DNA of 64,000 bases from Danxiaibacter flavus (GTDB lineage: Bacteria > Bacteroidota > Bacteroidia > Chitinophagales > Chitinophagaceae), in contig NZ_JAULBC010000001.1 of assembly GCF_041060425.1 (NCBI RefSeq), positions 1,364,001 to 1,428,000 on the forward strand, read 5' to 3'. Position numbers and translations under genes: made by a program. The notes beneath the pieces are model-generated. The model had not been told where the DNA came from. It made no database searches and saw nothing but the letters and a program-made list of their open reading frames with translations. Of the stretch, positions 52,791 to 62,468 are shown in pieces; position 1 is the stretch's first letter, and every line of letters begins with the position of its first letter.

Positions 52791-52999
52791 GAAAAAGTTT
52801 TTCTAAAAAATAGCACAATAAAATAAAATGTATTATTTTACTGCCGGATTTACCATTTCTGCTTATCCTATAAGTGTTCACAACACCCGAAAAGCTTCCT
52901 CAGCCGATTAGCAAGCCTCAATTGAAAATCTGCAATATCCATATATTATTGGCGAATATTCATTATTAGAATACATTAGCTTTGCCCGCGTAAAATAAG

Positions 53000-54136
53000 A
53001 TGACTATGAAGCCAATTCAAATGGTTGATTTAAAGAACCAGTATCTTAGAATAAAAGAGGAGATTGATAAAGCTGTAATTGATGTATTGGAAAGCACTGC
53101 TTTCATTAATGGAAAACCTGTACAGGAATTCGCAGATAATCTTGCAGCTTACCTGGAAGTAAAACATGTAATTCCTTGTGCAAATGGAACTGATGCGCTG
53201 CAAATTGCAATGATGGCATTGGATTTGCAACCGGGTGACGAAGTTATTACGCCGTCCTTTACTTTTATAGCAACCACAGAGGTGGTGGCGCTACTTAAAT
53301 TGAAGCCGGTATTTGTGGATGTTGATGAAAAAACCTTTTGCCTCGATCCTGACTCGGTAAGAAAGGCCATCACACCAAAGACAAAAGCGATAGTACCTGT
53401 TCATCTGTATGGCCAATCGGCCAATATGGAAGCTATCATGCAGATAGCTAAAGAACATGACCTGTATGTGATAGAAGATAATGCGCAGGCAATTGGAGGT
53501 GATTACACTTTTAGTGATGGTACCACCAAAAAAACAGGATCCATCGGAACTATAGGATGTACATCGTTTTTTCCATCGAAAAACCTGGGTGCCTATGGAG
53601 ATGCAGGTGCAGTGTTTACGAATGATGATGATTTGGCTGCGAAGATGAAAATGATCGCCAATCACGGACAAAGCAAAAGATATTATCACGATTTAGTCGG
53701 TTGTAATTCCAGGTTGGATACAATACAAGCCGCTATACTGAATATAAAACTGAAACATTTGGATAATTATATCTTAGCAAGAAGGCAGGCAGCTGATTTT
53801 TATGATAAGGCGTTTGCCAATCAGCCAAAAATCACGGTTCCTTTCAGAGAGAAAAATTCTTTACATGTGTTTCATCAATATACATTAGTTTTGCGTGAAG
53901 CCCAGCGGGACGGTCTCAACCAGTTCCTAGCATCCCGCAACATCCCATCCATGATCTATTATCCTGTGCCAGGACACTTACAGAAAATGTTCCAAGCCTA
54001 TAATGCCAGCTCTGCCCAATTGCCCGTCACTGACTGGTTAACGGAGAGAGTTATTTCATTACCTATGCACACTGAGCTGGATGCAGAGCAATTACATTTT
54101 ATTGCTTCATCCGTATTGGAATACATCAACTCTTAA
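53000..54136 (+). CDS. DegT/DnrJ/EryC1/StrS-family sugar aminotransferase
   Basis: A 378-residue PLP enzyme that aminates keto-sugar nucleotides. CANGTDALQIAM (60-71) and VIEDNAQAIGG (157-167) line the cofactor site, and Lys194 in FFPSKNLGAYGDAG is the Schiff-base lysine. It starts the nucleotide-sugar cluster; ATG codons at 53000 and 53006 are both possible starts. The product is probably an amino sugar for capsule or O-antigen. Confidence 0.92.
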   Translation: MTMKPIQMVDLKNQYLRIKEEIDKAVIDVLESTAFINGKPVQEFADNLAAYLEVKHVIPCANGTDALQIAMMALDLQPGDEVITPSFTFIATTEVVALLKLKPVFVDVDEKTFCLDPDSVRKAITPKTKAIVPVHLYGQSANMEAIMQIAKEHDLYVIEDNAQAIGGDYTFSDGTTKKTGSIGTIGCTSFFPSKNLGAYGDAGAVFTNDDDLAAKMKMIANHGQSKRYYHDLVGCNSRLDTIQAAILNIKLKHLDNYILARRQAADFYDKAFANQPKITVPFREKNSLHVFHQYTLVLREAQRDGLNQFLASRNIPSMIYYPVPGHLQKMFQAYNASSAQLPVTDWLTERVISLPMHTELDAEQLHFIASSVLEYINS

Positions 54137-54148
54137 AACAAAAAGTAT

Positions 54149-55450
54149 ATGAAAATTGCAGTTGTAGGTACAGGTTACGTAGGATTGGTAACCGGCACCT
54201 GTTTTTCTGAGACCGGTAACTATGTTACATGCGTAGATATCGATAAGGAGAAAGTTGCTAAACTATCAAATGGAGAGATTACCATTTTTGAACCAGGACT
54301 GGAGAAATTATTCGCAAGGAATCTTAAAGAAGGCCGTCTGCAATTTACTACCTGTCTTGCTGAGGGTATCAAAGAGGCTGAAGTTATATTCCTTGCATTG
54401 CCAACACCGCCCGGTGAAGATGGCAGCGCTGATCTTAGCTACATTCTTGGTGTAGCAGAAGAAATCGGTAAACTTCTTACTGATTACAAGATCATCATCG
54501 ACAAAAGTACCGTTCCCGTTGGTACAGCTGAGAAAGTAAACGCTCAGATCAGGAAAAATTATTCAGGAGATGTTGATGTATTAAGTAACCCGGAGTTTTT
54601 GCGTGAAGGCGTTGCTGTAGATGATTTCATGAAGCCTGACCGTGTTGTTATCGGTACTACTTCTGAAAGAGCCCGTAAAGTAATGAGCGATCTGTATGCT
54701 CCTTACGTTCGCCAGGGTAACCCTATCATCTTTATGGATGAAAAATCTGCTGAGTTAACTAAATACGCAGCAAACTCTTTCCTCGCTACAAAAATTTCAT
54801 TCATGAATGAAATTGCACAATTGTGCGAAAGAGTAGGAGCAGATGTTGACATGGTTCGTAGAGGTATTGGCAGCGATGAACGTATTGGTAAACGCTTCCT
54901 TTTTCCCGGTATCGGATATGGCGGAAGCTGCTTCCCTAAAGACGTTAAAGCGTTGATCAAATCTTCTGTAGAACATAGCTATGACTTCAAGATCCTTCAC
55001 GCAGTTGAAGAAGTGAATGAAGCGCAGAAACTGCACCTGCTGCCTAAGATTAAAGAATACTTTGACAATGATCTGACCGGCAAACATTTTGCTTTGTGGG
55101 GATTAGCTTTCAAACCTAATACAGATGATATCCGTGAAGCTCCGGCTTTGTACATCATTGATGCGTTGTTGAAAGCCGGTGCAACTGTTACTGCTTACGA
55201 TCCCGAGGGAATGAAAAACGTGCAGAAATTGCTCGGACATAAAATTGCTTTCGCGCACGATCAATATTCTGCATTACATAAAGCTGATGCATTGATCATT
55301 GCGACTGAGTGGAACGAATTCAGAACGCCTGACTTTGAAAAGATCGCTGCTTTGTTGAAAGAAAAAGTGATCTTCGACGGACGTAACCTTTTTGAAGTTG
55401 AGCGTACACGTCAGGCTGGTTATCACTATGTAAGCATAGGCAGACCTTAA
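54149..55450 (+). CDS. ugd: UDP-glucose 6-dehydrogenase
   Basis: A 433-residue NAD enzyme oxidising UDP-glucose to UDP-glucuronate. The Rossmann start VVGTGYVGLVTGTCFSETG, the catalytic Cys in GYGGSCFPKDVKAL and the C-terminal WGLAFKPNTDDIREAPAL are intact. It follows the aminotransferase by 13 bp, so one operon. Its product is the substrate of the UXS-type gene downstream. Confidence 0.95.
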   Translation: MKIAVVGTGYVGLVTGTCFSETGNYVTCVDIDKEKVAKLSNGEITIFEPGLEKLFARNLKEGRLQFTTCLAEGIKEAEVIFLALPTPPGEDGSADLSYILGVAEEIGKLLTDYKIIIDKSTVPVGTAEKVNAQIRKNYSGDVDVLSNPEFLREGVAVDDFMKPDRVVIGTTSERARKVMSDLYAPYVRQGNPIIFMDEKSAELTKYAANSFLATKISFMNEIAQLCERVGADVDMVRRGIGSDERIGKRFLFPGIGYGGSCFPKDVKALIKSSVEHSYDFKILHAVEEVNEAQKLHLLPKIKEYFDNDLTGKHFALWGLAFKPNTDDIREAPALYIIDALLKAGATVTAYDPEGMKNVQKLLGHKIAFAHDQYSALHKADALIIATEWNEFRTPDFEKIAALLKEKVIFDGRNLFEVERTRQAGYHYVSIGRP

Positions 55451-55454
55451 TTAA

Positions 55455-55680
55455 CTTCTGTACAACTTGTGAATAGTGAATGGTCAATGGTGAAAGGCAC
55501 AAACTGGCTGAGTAGGTATAAACTGTTTTAGTCAGTACCATCCTTCAGGATTAGGTCTTATACGTCCTTATATGACTTATATGGTTTAAAAAACTTCACT
55601 TCGGTCAGCTTTCAGCTTTGGGCTTTAAGCTTTATCAGTTGTTTACAAAGAAACGTTGGCACGGCCAACAACTTACTTAT
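55455..55680. repeat. Third copy of the ~200-bp composite repeat
   Basis: It matches the tandem copies at 19470-19856: CTTGTGAATAGTGAATGGTC, CTGGCTGAGTA, ATATGGTTTAAAAAACTTC, GGTCAGCTTT, TTTGGGCTTTAAGCTTTATC, AGTTGTTTACAAAGAAACG and GGCCAACAACTTACTTATA, ending exactly before the ATG of the next gene. It splits the ugd-UXS pair. Confidence 0.85.
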
Positions 55681-56664
55681 ATGGAAAGAAAAAGAGTATT
55701 AATAACCGGTGCTGCCGGCTTCTTAGGATCGCATCTTTGCGACCGCTTTATAAAAGAAGGTTTTCATGTAATTGGGATGGACAATCTTATTACAGGCGAC
55801 CTGAAAAATATCGAGCATCTTTTCAGTCTTGAACAATTTGAATTCTATCATCACGATGTGAGCAAATTCATTCACGTATCCGGAAAGCTTGATTACATCC
55901 TTCACTTTGCTTCACCGGCAAGTCCGATCGATTATCTTAAAATTCCTATCCAGACATTGAAAGTGGGTTCATTGGGTACGCATAACTGTCTTGGATTGGC
56001 GAAAGCAAAAGGTGCCCGTATTCTTGTTGCTTCTACAAGTGAAGTATACGGCGATCCGCTGGTGCATCCGCAAACGGAGGAATACTGGGGTAATGTAAAC
56101 CCGGTTGGCCCACGCGGTGTGTATGACGAGGCCAAACGTTTCCAGGAAGCTATTACCATGGCTTACCACACGTTCCATAACGTGGAAACAAGAATCGTCC
56201 GCATCTTCAATACATACGGTCCGCGCATGCGTCTCAATGACGGACGTGCATTGCCGGCGTTCATCGGCCAGGCGCTTCGTGGCGAAGATCTTACCGTATT
56301 CGGTGATGGCAGCCAGACAAGAAGTTTCTGTTATGTAGATGATCTTGTAGAAGGCATTTACCGCCTTCTGATGAGTGACTATGTAAGACCTGTGAATGTT
56401 GGTAACCCAAGCGAAATCACCCTGAAGGAATTTGCTGAAGAAGTGTTGAAGCTTACCGGGTCAACAGTTAAGATCGCTTACAAACCTTTGCCTGTTGATG
56501 ATCCTAAACAAAGACAGCCGGATATTACAAAGGCCAAGGAAATTCTGGGTTGGGAACCTAAGGTGTCAAGAGCCGATGGATTACGCATTACTTACGAGTA
56601 CTTCAAATCTTTACCTAAAGAAGAGCTTGTTAAACAGCCGAAAGAGTTTCAAAGCTTAAAATAG
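55681..56664 (+). CDS. UDP-glucuronate decarboxylase-like SDR (UXS type)
   Basis: A 327-residue extended short-chain dehydrogenase. The Rossmann motif ITGAAGFLGSHLCDRF is at the N-terminus, STSEVYGDPLVHPQTEEYWG gives the Thr/Ser site, YDEAKRF the catalytic Tyr-x-x-x-Lys, and RIFNTYGPRMRLNDGR the substrate block; these last two are characteristic of UDP-xylose synthase. It would convert UDP-glucuronate to UDP-xylose. The ATG at 55681 fits the motif; the longer frame from 55618 translates repeat sequence. Confidence 0.93.
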   Translation: MERKRVLITGAAGFLGSHLCDRFIKEGFHVIGMDNLITGDLKNIEHLFSLEQFEFYHHDVSKFIHVSGKLDYILHFASPASPIDYLKIPIQTLKVGSLGTHNCLGLAKAKGARILVASTSEVYGDPLVHPQTEEYWGNVNPVGPRGVYDEAKRFQEAITMAYHTFHNVETRIVRIFNTYGPRMRLNDGRALPAFIGQALRGEDLTVFGDGSQTRSFCYVDDLVEGIYRLLMSDYVRPVNVGNPSEITLKEFAEEVLKLTGSTVKIAYKPLPVDDPKQRQPDITKAKEILGWEPKVSRADGLRITYEYFKSLPKEELVKQPKEFQSLK

Positions 56665-56679
56665 TCTGATTATTTTTTT

Positions 56680-56742
56680 CAGCCGCTGATTGTTCATTGC
56701 AGGAGTGTACACTTTTGAATGAATGACCGGCGGCTGTTTATT
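56680..56742 (+). terminator. Terminator after the UXS gene
   Basis: CAGCCGC and GCGGCTG arms, 57 bp apart end to end, enclose a second stem TTCATT / AATGAA and are followed by TTTATTTATCCC. Confidence 0.65.
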
Positions 56743-56849
56743 TATCCCTTATTGCAATATTATCCTGTAAATTCGCGTGATATAGCCCGGTTGAAACCAT
56801 GCTGTAGCAGGTTTTCGTGAGGCTTATTCACCGTTGAATTTTACAATAC

Positions 56850-58142
56850 ATGATACTTAGCTGGTTAATAGAAAAACGCAGCAAGCTTGCTGTAATAGGA
56901 TTGGGATATGTAGGATTGCCTGTTGCGCTTGGTTTTGCAAGGAAGCTTCCGGTGATTGGTTTCGACATCAACGAGGAAAGAATAAGAATGATGCAACTGG
57001 GTTTGGATCCTGCCAATGAGATGTCCCCGGATGATTTTCTTGATGCTGATATTACTTTTACTTCTGACGCAAAAGATCTGAGTGAGGCTTCTGTTTTTAT
57101 CATTGCAGTCCCCACTCCTGTAGATGAGCATAATGTGCCGGATATCACCTTATTGATCAAGGCATCAGCTACGGTAGGTGCCGTAATAAAAAAGGGCGAT
57201 TATGTGATCTATGAATCCACCGTTTATCCCGGTTGTACCGAAGATGATTGTGTACCTGTAATAGAGCAGGTAAGCGGGTTTACAATGGGAGAGGATTTCA
57301 AGGTGGGTTATTCTCCTGAACGTATAAATCCCGGAGATAAAATCCACACATTTGAAAATGTTATAAAAGTTGTAGCAGGATGTGACGATGAAGCAGCGAA
57401 GAATATTGCTGCGATTTATAGCCTTGTTGTAAAAGCAGGTGTGCATGTAACGTCTAACATAAAAGTTGCGGAAGCAGCGAAAGTAATTGAGAATACACAG
57501 CGCGATGTAAACATTGCGCTAATGAATGAGCTGGCGATTATATTCGACCGGCTTGGCGTGAATACATACGAAGTGCTTGAAGCAGCGGGTACAAAATGGA
57601 ATTTTCTGTCATTTAAACCGGGTCTCGTTGGCGGACATTGCATTGGCGTAGATCCTTACTATTTAACGTATAAGGCTGCGGAGCTGGGCTTTAATTCCCG
57701 TGTTATATTATCTGGTCGGTATGTGAATGATAATATGGGCAATTACATTGTAAAGAAGATTTTACAGCATGTTATTGCCAATAACTCCAATGTAAAAGAT
57801 GCACATGTGCTGATAATGGGCGCGACTTTCAAAGAAAATGTAAGTGATGTCAGGAATTCCAAAGTTGCTGACGTTGTAAGGGAATTGAAAAAATATCATT
57901 TAAATGTTGATGTATACGATCCCCGTGCAAATGCTGATCATATAGAAGAACAATACACTTTTACACTGATTGACAAGCCTGCAAAGATCTATGATGCAAT
58001 AATTGTAGCTGTTGCGCACCAGGAATTTATGGAGCTTGATGAAGCCTATTTTCTTGCTATCAGCAAGCCAAATGCTCTAATAGCAGATTTAAAAGGATGC
58101 TACCGGAATAAAATTAAGCAAAGAAAATACTGGAGTTTGTAA
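56850..58142 (+). CDS. UDP-N-acetylhexosamine-type dehydrogenase (TviB/WbpA family)
   Basis: A 430-residue NAD enzyme of the UDP-sugar 6-dehydrogenase family. IGLGYVGLPVALGFARK is the Rossmann motif; IAVPTPVDEHNVPDI and YESTVYPGCTEDDCVPVIE follow, and GLVGGHCIGVDPYYL has the catalytic cysteine. This signature (VGGHCIGVDPYYL) is that of the UDP-GlcNAc/GalNAc dehydrogenases WbpA and TviB, making hexosaminuronic acids. It comes after a separate promoter region and sits 9 bp before rfbD. Confidence 0.92.
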   Translation: MILSWLIEKRSKLAVIGLGYVGLPVALGFARKLPVIGFDINEERIRMMQLGLDPANEMSPDDFLDADITFTSDAKDLSEASVFIIAVPTPVDEHNVPDITLLIKASATVGAVIKKGDYVIYESTVYPGCTEDDCVPVIEQVSGFTMGEDFKVGYSPERINPGDKIHTFENVIKVVAGCDDEAAKNIAAIYSLVVKAGVHVTSNIKVAEAAKVIENTQRDVNIALMNELAIIFDRLGVNTYEVLEAAGTKWNFLSFKPGLVGGHCIGVDPYYLTYKAAELGFNSRVILSGRYVNDNMGNYIVKKILQHVIANNSNVKDAHVLIMGATFKENVSDVRNSKVADVVRELKKYHLNVDVYDPRANADHIEEQYTFTLIDKPAKIYDAIIVAVAHQEFMELDEAYFLAISKPNALIADLKGCYRNKIKQRKYWSL

Positions 58143-58150
58143 TTTGCGGC

Positions 58151-59029
58151 ATGCAAAAAAACACAATAATAGTATCAGGGAGGAATGGACAGTTGGGTAA
58201 CGCGTTAGAGGCGTTAACTGCGTCCGATAGCGCGAATGAATATATTTTTCTTGGCAGAAGTGAACTGGATCTTTCCCAACCGTCTTCTATAAGCCGGATT
58301 TTTGATCAATACAAGCCTTCGTGGTTTATTAATTGTGCAGCATACACAGCGGTTGACAAAGCTGAGTCAGACCAGGAAAATGCTTATGCTATCAATGCGG
58401 AAGCCGTGGGCGCAATTGCTACGCTTTGTGAAGCCCACAATACAAAACTTGTACATATCTCCACCGATTATGTGTTTAACGGCAATGGTACCAGTCCTTA
58501 TCGTGTTGATGAGAAGACAGAACCAATAAATTATTATGGTTATAGCAAATGGCTTGGTGAAAACCTTGCGTTGAAGAACAATCCTCACTCCGTTATAATC
58601 CGTACATCATGGGTGTATAGTGACCACGGCAACAATTTTGTGAAAACGATGTTGCGGTTGATGAAAGATCGCTCAGAGATCCGTGTTGTCAGCGATCAGA
58701 TTGGTTGCCCCACATATGCTTATGATCTGGCTGCGGCAATTCTTAAAATTGTGCAGGAAACCGAAGCCGGCAATGCGCATTACGGCGTTTATCATTTCAG
58801 CAATGGCGGCGCTATTTCATGGTGCGAGTTTGCCTCTGCCATCCGCGATGAAGCAGGTCTGCATTGCCGTGTTCAACCTATTCCAACCAGCGATTACCCC
58901 ACACCTGCAAAGCGTCCGCACTATTCAGTAATGGATACACAAAAAATTCAAAATGACTTCGGTGTTCAAATCAAACCCTGGCGGGATAGCTTGAAAGAAT
59001 GCTTGAAGAAATTGATAATTGAAAGTTGA
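58151..59029 (+). CDS. rfbD: dTDP-4-dehydrorhamnose reductase
   Basis: A 292-residue NADPH reductase making the final step of dTDP-L-rhamnose. Its motifs are GRNGQLGNALEAL, INCAAYTAVDKAESD, YVFNGNGTSPY and the catalytic YYGYSKWLGE, with length typical. rfbA, rfbB and rfbC are not in the window, so the rest of the pathway lies elsewhere. The stop overlaps an ATTGAAAGTTGAAAATTG word. Confidence 0.93.
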   Translation: MQKNTIIVSGRNGQLGNALEALTASDSANEYIFLGRSELDLSQPSSISRIFDQYKPSWFINCAAYTAVDKAESDQENAYAINAEAVGAIATLCEAHNTKLVHISTDYVFNGNGTSPYRVDEKTEPINYYGYSKWLGENLALKNNPHSVIIRTSWVYSDHGNNFVKTMLRLMKDRSEIRVVSDQIGCPTYAYDLAAAILKIVQETEAGNAHYGVYHFSNGGAISWCEFASAIRDEAGLHCRVQPIPTSDYPTPAKRPHYSVMDTQKIQNDFGVQIKPWRDSLKECLKKLIIES

Positions 59030-59266
59030 AAATTGACAATGAGGTGGAGGATATAATGACTGCCTTTTATTCGAAAAAGAAAGGCAGTTACACAGAGCTG
59101 CACTGAGGACACACAGAGGGCTGTTGAGTAAACACAACAGTTTTTTTTGGATCTTGCATTTGCTTCGTCATTAGCTTAATCAAAAATCTTTGTGCCTCTT
59201 TGCGTCTTAACGTCTTTGTGGCAAAAAAAGCAGTGTTCGTTTGTGTCGCCCTGTCTCCGTGGTTCC
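59030..59266. repeat. Mixed word repeats between rfbD and tRNA-Gln
   Basis: Left words: TTGAAAATTGACAATG (to 59042) then TTACACAGAGCTGCACTGAGG (59088-59110). Right words 59166-59265 are the reverse complement of the composite unit at 15293-15440 (reading CTTTGTGCCTCTTTGCGTC, ACGTCTTTGTGGCA, CTGTCTCCGTGGTT). No gene seen. Confidence 0.8.
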
Positions 59267-59291
59267 AAAAAAAATCCCGCCGAAGGCGGGA
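59267..59291 (-). terminator. Terminator after tRNA-Gln
   Basis: On the minus strand TCCCGCC-TTC-GGCGGGA forms a 7-bp GC-rich stem followed by eight T (59274-59267). It ends 7 bp from the tRNA 3' end. Confidence 0.9.
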
Positions 59292-59297
59292 CTCTTG

Positions 59298-59368
59298 TTG
59301 GTCCATAAGGATTCGAACCTTAACGAACAGAACCAAAATCTGTCGTGCTACCGTTACACCATGGACCA
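59298..59368 (-). tRNA. tRNA-Gln (anticodon TTG)
   Basis: A 71-nt tRNA on the minus strand. The acceptor stem pairs TGGTCCA with TGGACCA, with discriminator base A. The anticodon stem ACAGA/TCTGT holds the loop TTTTGGT with anticodon TTG. The T arm is TAAGG-TTCGAAT-CCTTA. CCA is not encoded. It is followed by a strong terminator and is a single-gene unit. Confidence 0.95.
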
Positions 59369-59543
59369 TTACCGTTAATGGGCTGCAAAAATAGGGGCTG
59401 AGATTAAATCAACCAAAAAAAAGTAAACAATTTGTTTGTTTTTTTTCAGGTGGTTATTAGTTATAATATGAAGCGAACATGTATATCAATATATAACGAA
59501 ATACATATAAAGCACTAAGTTTGGCAATTGAAAAAAGAGCGTT

Positions 59544-61391
59544 ATGGCATATTCATCATTGGAAGCGTGTTTAAATGACCTGGAGAAAAATAATCAGCTT
59601 ATACGTGTCAGGGAAGAAGTAGACCCATATCTGGAAATGGCAGCCATACATTTGCGTGTGCATGAAGCTAACGGCCCTGCCTTGTTGTTTGAAAATGTAA
59701 AAGGTTCTAAATACAAAGCAGCGTCTAATATTTTCGGAACAATTGAACGCAGCCGCTTTATTTTCCGGGATACATTTAAAAAGGTGCAACAGTTAATCGA
59801 TCTCAAAAATGACCCGGTAAAAGCCATCAAACATCCCATACAAAATTTCAACACGGGTTTGGCTGCGATGAAAGCACTGCCGCTAAAAAATCCATCTTCA
59901 AAACCTGTATTAGCTAATGAAATGCAAATTAGCGATCTGCCGCTTATTTATCACTGGCCGATGGATGGAGGTGCTTTTGTTACATTGCCGCAAGTGTATA
60001 CAGAAGACATTGATCAACCCGGCATCATGAAAGCAAACCTGGGTATGTATCGCATTCAGTTATCAGGAAATGAATATGAACTAAATAGAGAAATTGGTTT
60101 GCATTACCAGATCCATCGTGGTATTGGTGTGCATCAGTCAAAGGCAAATAAAAAGGGACAACCATTAAAGGTCAGCATTTTTGTAGGCGGGCCCCCATCT
60201 CATACTTTATCAGCTGTAATGCCGTTGCCTGAAGGCATGAGCGAGATGACTTTTGCTGGTGTACTTGGAGGCAGACGATTCCGTTATACATACCATGATG
60301 GATATTGCATAAGTACCGATGCTGATTTTGTAATAACAGGAGAAGTGCATGGCAATGATACAAAACCTGAAGGGCCGTTCGGTGATCATTTGGGATACTA
60401 CAGCCTTACGCACCCATTTCCTGTTTTGAAGGTACATAAAGTGTACGCCCGCAATAATGCTATATGGCCATTCACTGTAGTTGGACGACCACCACAAGAA
60501 GATACCATGTTTGGTGAATTGATTCATGAACTAACAGGCAATGCGATCAAAGAAGAAATTCCCGGCTTAAAACAAGTACATGCAGTAGATGCATCAGGTG
60601 TGCATCCTTTATTGCTTGCTGTAGGGAGCGAACGCTATACACCTTATCAACAGGTAAAGCAGCCGGCAGAGTTACTTACGATAGCCAATCATATATTGGG
60701 CACTGGTCAATTAAGTCTTGCAAAATTTCTGTTTATAACGGCGGATGATAGAAATCTTATTTCTGCTTATAAGATCGAAGATTTCCTGCAATACGTCCTT
60801 GAAAGAATTGACTTTTCACGCGATGTTCATTTTCAAACAAACACAACTATAGACACCCTTGATTATTCCGGTACAGGAATCAATACAGGTAGTAAAGTCA
60901 TTCTCGCTGCATATGGTGATGTAAAAAGGAATTTGTGTAAGGAAATTCCTGCAGTGTTGAATGAACTAAGATCATTTGAAAAAGCACGCCTTGTACTGCC
61001 GGGTGTAATAGCAGTGCAAACAAAAAAGTTTGCGGACTATGAGACCGCTCAACAAGAATTTGACTCATTAAATGATCAGTTAAAAGACAAGCTGGAATTG
61101 TTGAAAAGTGTGGCTTCTATCGTTGTTTGTGATGACGCTGATTTTATTGCAGCGTCACTCAATAACTACTTATGGGTTACCTACACACGATGCAATCCGT
61201 CTCATGATTTGCATGGCATAGACAGTTTCACTCAATATAAACATTGGGGTTGCAACGGTCCATTGGTATTCGATGCAAGAATAAAACCTCATCATGCGCC
61301 GGCACTTGAAAAAGATGCTGCAACGGAAAAGAAGATAGACAGACTGTTCATTATCGGTGGAAGCTTACACAATAAAATAAGAGGATTATAG
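59544..61391 (+). CDS. UbiD-family (prFMN-dependent) decarboxylase
   Basis: A 615-residue decarboxylase of the UbiD family, acting on aromatic or alpha,beta-unsaturated acids with prenylated FMN. Family blocks visible: LPLIYHWPMDGGAFVTLPQV, GMYRIQLSGNEYELN and EGPFGDHLGYYSLTHPFPVLKV. The length is at the upper end (usual 450-620). In Bacteroidota this family often serves menaquinone formation, but the substrate cannot be read here. The UbiX partner is not in the window. Confidence 0.92.
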   Translation: MAYSSLEACLNDLEKNNQLIRVREEVDPYLEMAAIHLRVHEANGPALLFENVKGSKYKAASNIFGTIERSRFIFRDTFKKVQQLIDLKNDPVKAIKHPIQNFNTGLAAMKALPLKNPSSKPVLANEMQISDLPLIYHWPMDGGAFVTLPQVYTEDIDQPGIMKANLGMYRIQLSGNEYELNREIGLHYQIHRGIGVHQSKANKKGQPLKVSIFVGGPPSHTLSAVMPLPEGMSEMTFAGVLGGRRFRYTYHDGYCISTDADFVITGEVHGNDTKPEGPFGDHLGYYSLTHPFPVLKVHKVYARNNAIWPFTVVGRPPQEDTMFGELIHELTGNAIKEEIPGLKQVHAVDASGVHPLLLAVGSERYTPYQQVKQPAELLTIANHILGTGQLSLAKFLFITADDRNLISAYKIEDFLQYVLERIDFSRDVHFQTNTTIDTLDYSGTGINTGSKVILAAYGDVKRNLCKEIPAVLNELRSFEKARLVLPGVIAVQTKKFADYETAQQEFDSLNDQLKDKLELLKSVASIVVCDDADFIAASLNNYLWVTYTRCNPSHDLHGIDSFTQYKHWGCNGPLVFDARIKPHHAPALEKDAATEKKIDRLFIIGGSLHNKIRGL

Positions 61392-61467
61392 CCTTATGAT
61401 TGCGGTCATATAATTGTTTGTAGTGCAGTTCTACATTTGCTGAAACCTTAAAGTAAATGTAGTACTT

Positions 61468-62031
61468 ATGAAAAAGTATTTTACCCCCCTTCTTGCAACT
61501 ATCTTGCTTATTTCTGCCTCATGCAATTCACCTGAGACTGATACTGCTGCCAGGCCGGCTGCACAATCTGCAGAAACAGGCAAAGGCCAGTCTGGTGTAA
61601 GTGATGACGCTTCGGAAAAGAATGTCGTTCAAATCGCAGCAGGCAGCAAAGACCATAGTACCCTGGTAAAAGCAGTACAGGCAGCCGGTCTCGTAGATGC
61701 GTTAAGCAACGCCGGTCCCTTCACTGTATTTGCGCCTACAAACGAGGCCTTTAACAAATTGCCTGCCGGCACACTCGATGAATTGCTAAAGCCAGAAAAG
61801 AAAAATGATCTTATCGACATCCTGCAGTATCATGTCTCTCTCGGTGTGTATAAAGCAGATGCTTTAAATGATGGCCAGGTACTTGGACAGGTAAATGGCG
61901 GCAATATCAAAATAACAAAGAAAGATGGCAAGGTGATCGTCAATGGAACAGCCACCGTTGTAGCTTCCATACCTGCATCCAATGGCATTATTCACGTTAT
62001 TGATGGCGTGTTGGTTCCTGCTAAACAATAA
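61468..62031 (+). CDS. Fasciclin-domain lipoprotein
   Basis: A 187-residue lipoprotein: lipobox ISASC (Cys19), a Ser/Ala/Thr-rich linker, then one fasciclin domain (about 60-187). The domain carries VDALSNAGPFTVFAPTNEAFN and the C-terminal IIHVIDGVLVP, both hallmarks of the family. Fasciclin domains are used in adhesion. It precedes a small membrane gene by 6 bp, so probable co-transcription. Confidence 0.93.
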   Translation: MKKYFTPLLATILLISASCNSPETDTAARPAAQSAETGKGQSGVSDDASEKNVVQIAAGSKDHSTLVKAVQAAGLVDALSNAGPFTVFAPTNEAFNKLPAGTLDELLKPEKKNDLIDILQYHVSLGVYKADALNDGQVLGQVNGGNIKITKKDGKVIVNGTATVVASIPASNGIIHVIDGVLVPAKQ

Positions 62032-62037
62032 TTTTCA

Positions 62038-62415
62038 ATGAAATTCCTTAGACACATAACTGTAGCCTGGCTTTTGTCACTGATGATTATTCAATCATTA
62101 ATGATGCTGGGTATGTGTTTGCTATACAGTTACAGTAAGGATGCTGTTATTGAGAAGTACTGTGTTAATAAGAACAAACCGTCAATGCATTGCAACGGTA
62201 AATGTTACCTGTTTAAAAAAATGCGACAGGCCGAAGAAAAAGGAGGTGCCTCAGAAGAGAATGCATCTTCCTTTTTCTTCTTTGTGTTTGTTAAACCGGA
62301 AATGTATATACGGCTAAGCAGGCCAACCAATATAAACACTAAACCATTACTGTATAATCAGCCTCTTTATCAGTTTATCTGGTCCAAAGACTTTTTTCAT
62401 CCTCCACTGGTGTGA
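62038..62415 (+). CDS. Small single-pass membrane protein with HCNGKC motif
   Basis: A 125-residue protein of no named family. A hydrophobic segment (about 8-30) is followed by Cys42, then a compact SMHCNGKCYL motif with His51, Cys52 and Cys56, and a polar tail of about 60 residues. The cysteine/histidine spacing suggests metal or redox chemistry (inference). It starts 6 bp after the fasciclin gene and is followed by a hairpin pair and a Met/His-rich lipoprotein. Confidence 0.7.
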   Translation: MKFLRHITVAWLLSLMIIQSLMMLGMCLLYSYSKDAVIEKYCVNKNKPSMHCNGKCYLFKKMRQAEEKGGASEENASSFFFFVFVKPEMYIRLSRPTNINTKPLLYNQPLYQFIWSKDFFHPPLV

Positions 62416-62468
62416 TTTATTTATTAACCAGTCCAAAGTCGTTTAGTTAAGCAGGCAGCGTCAACTTT

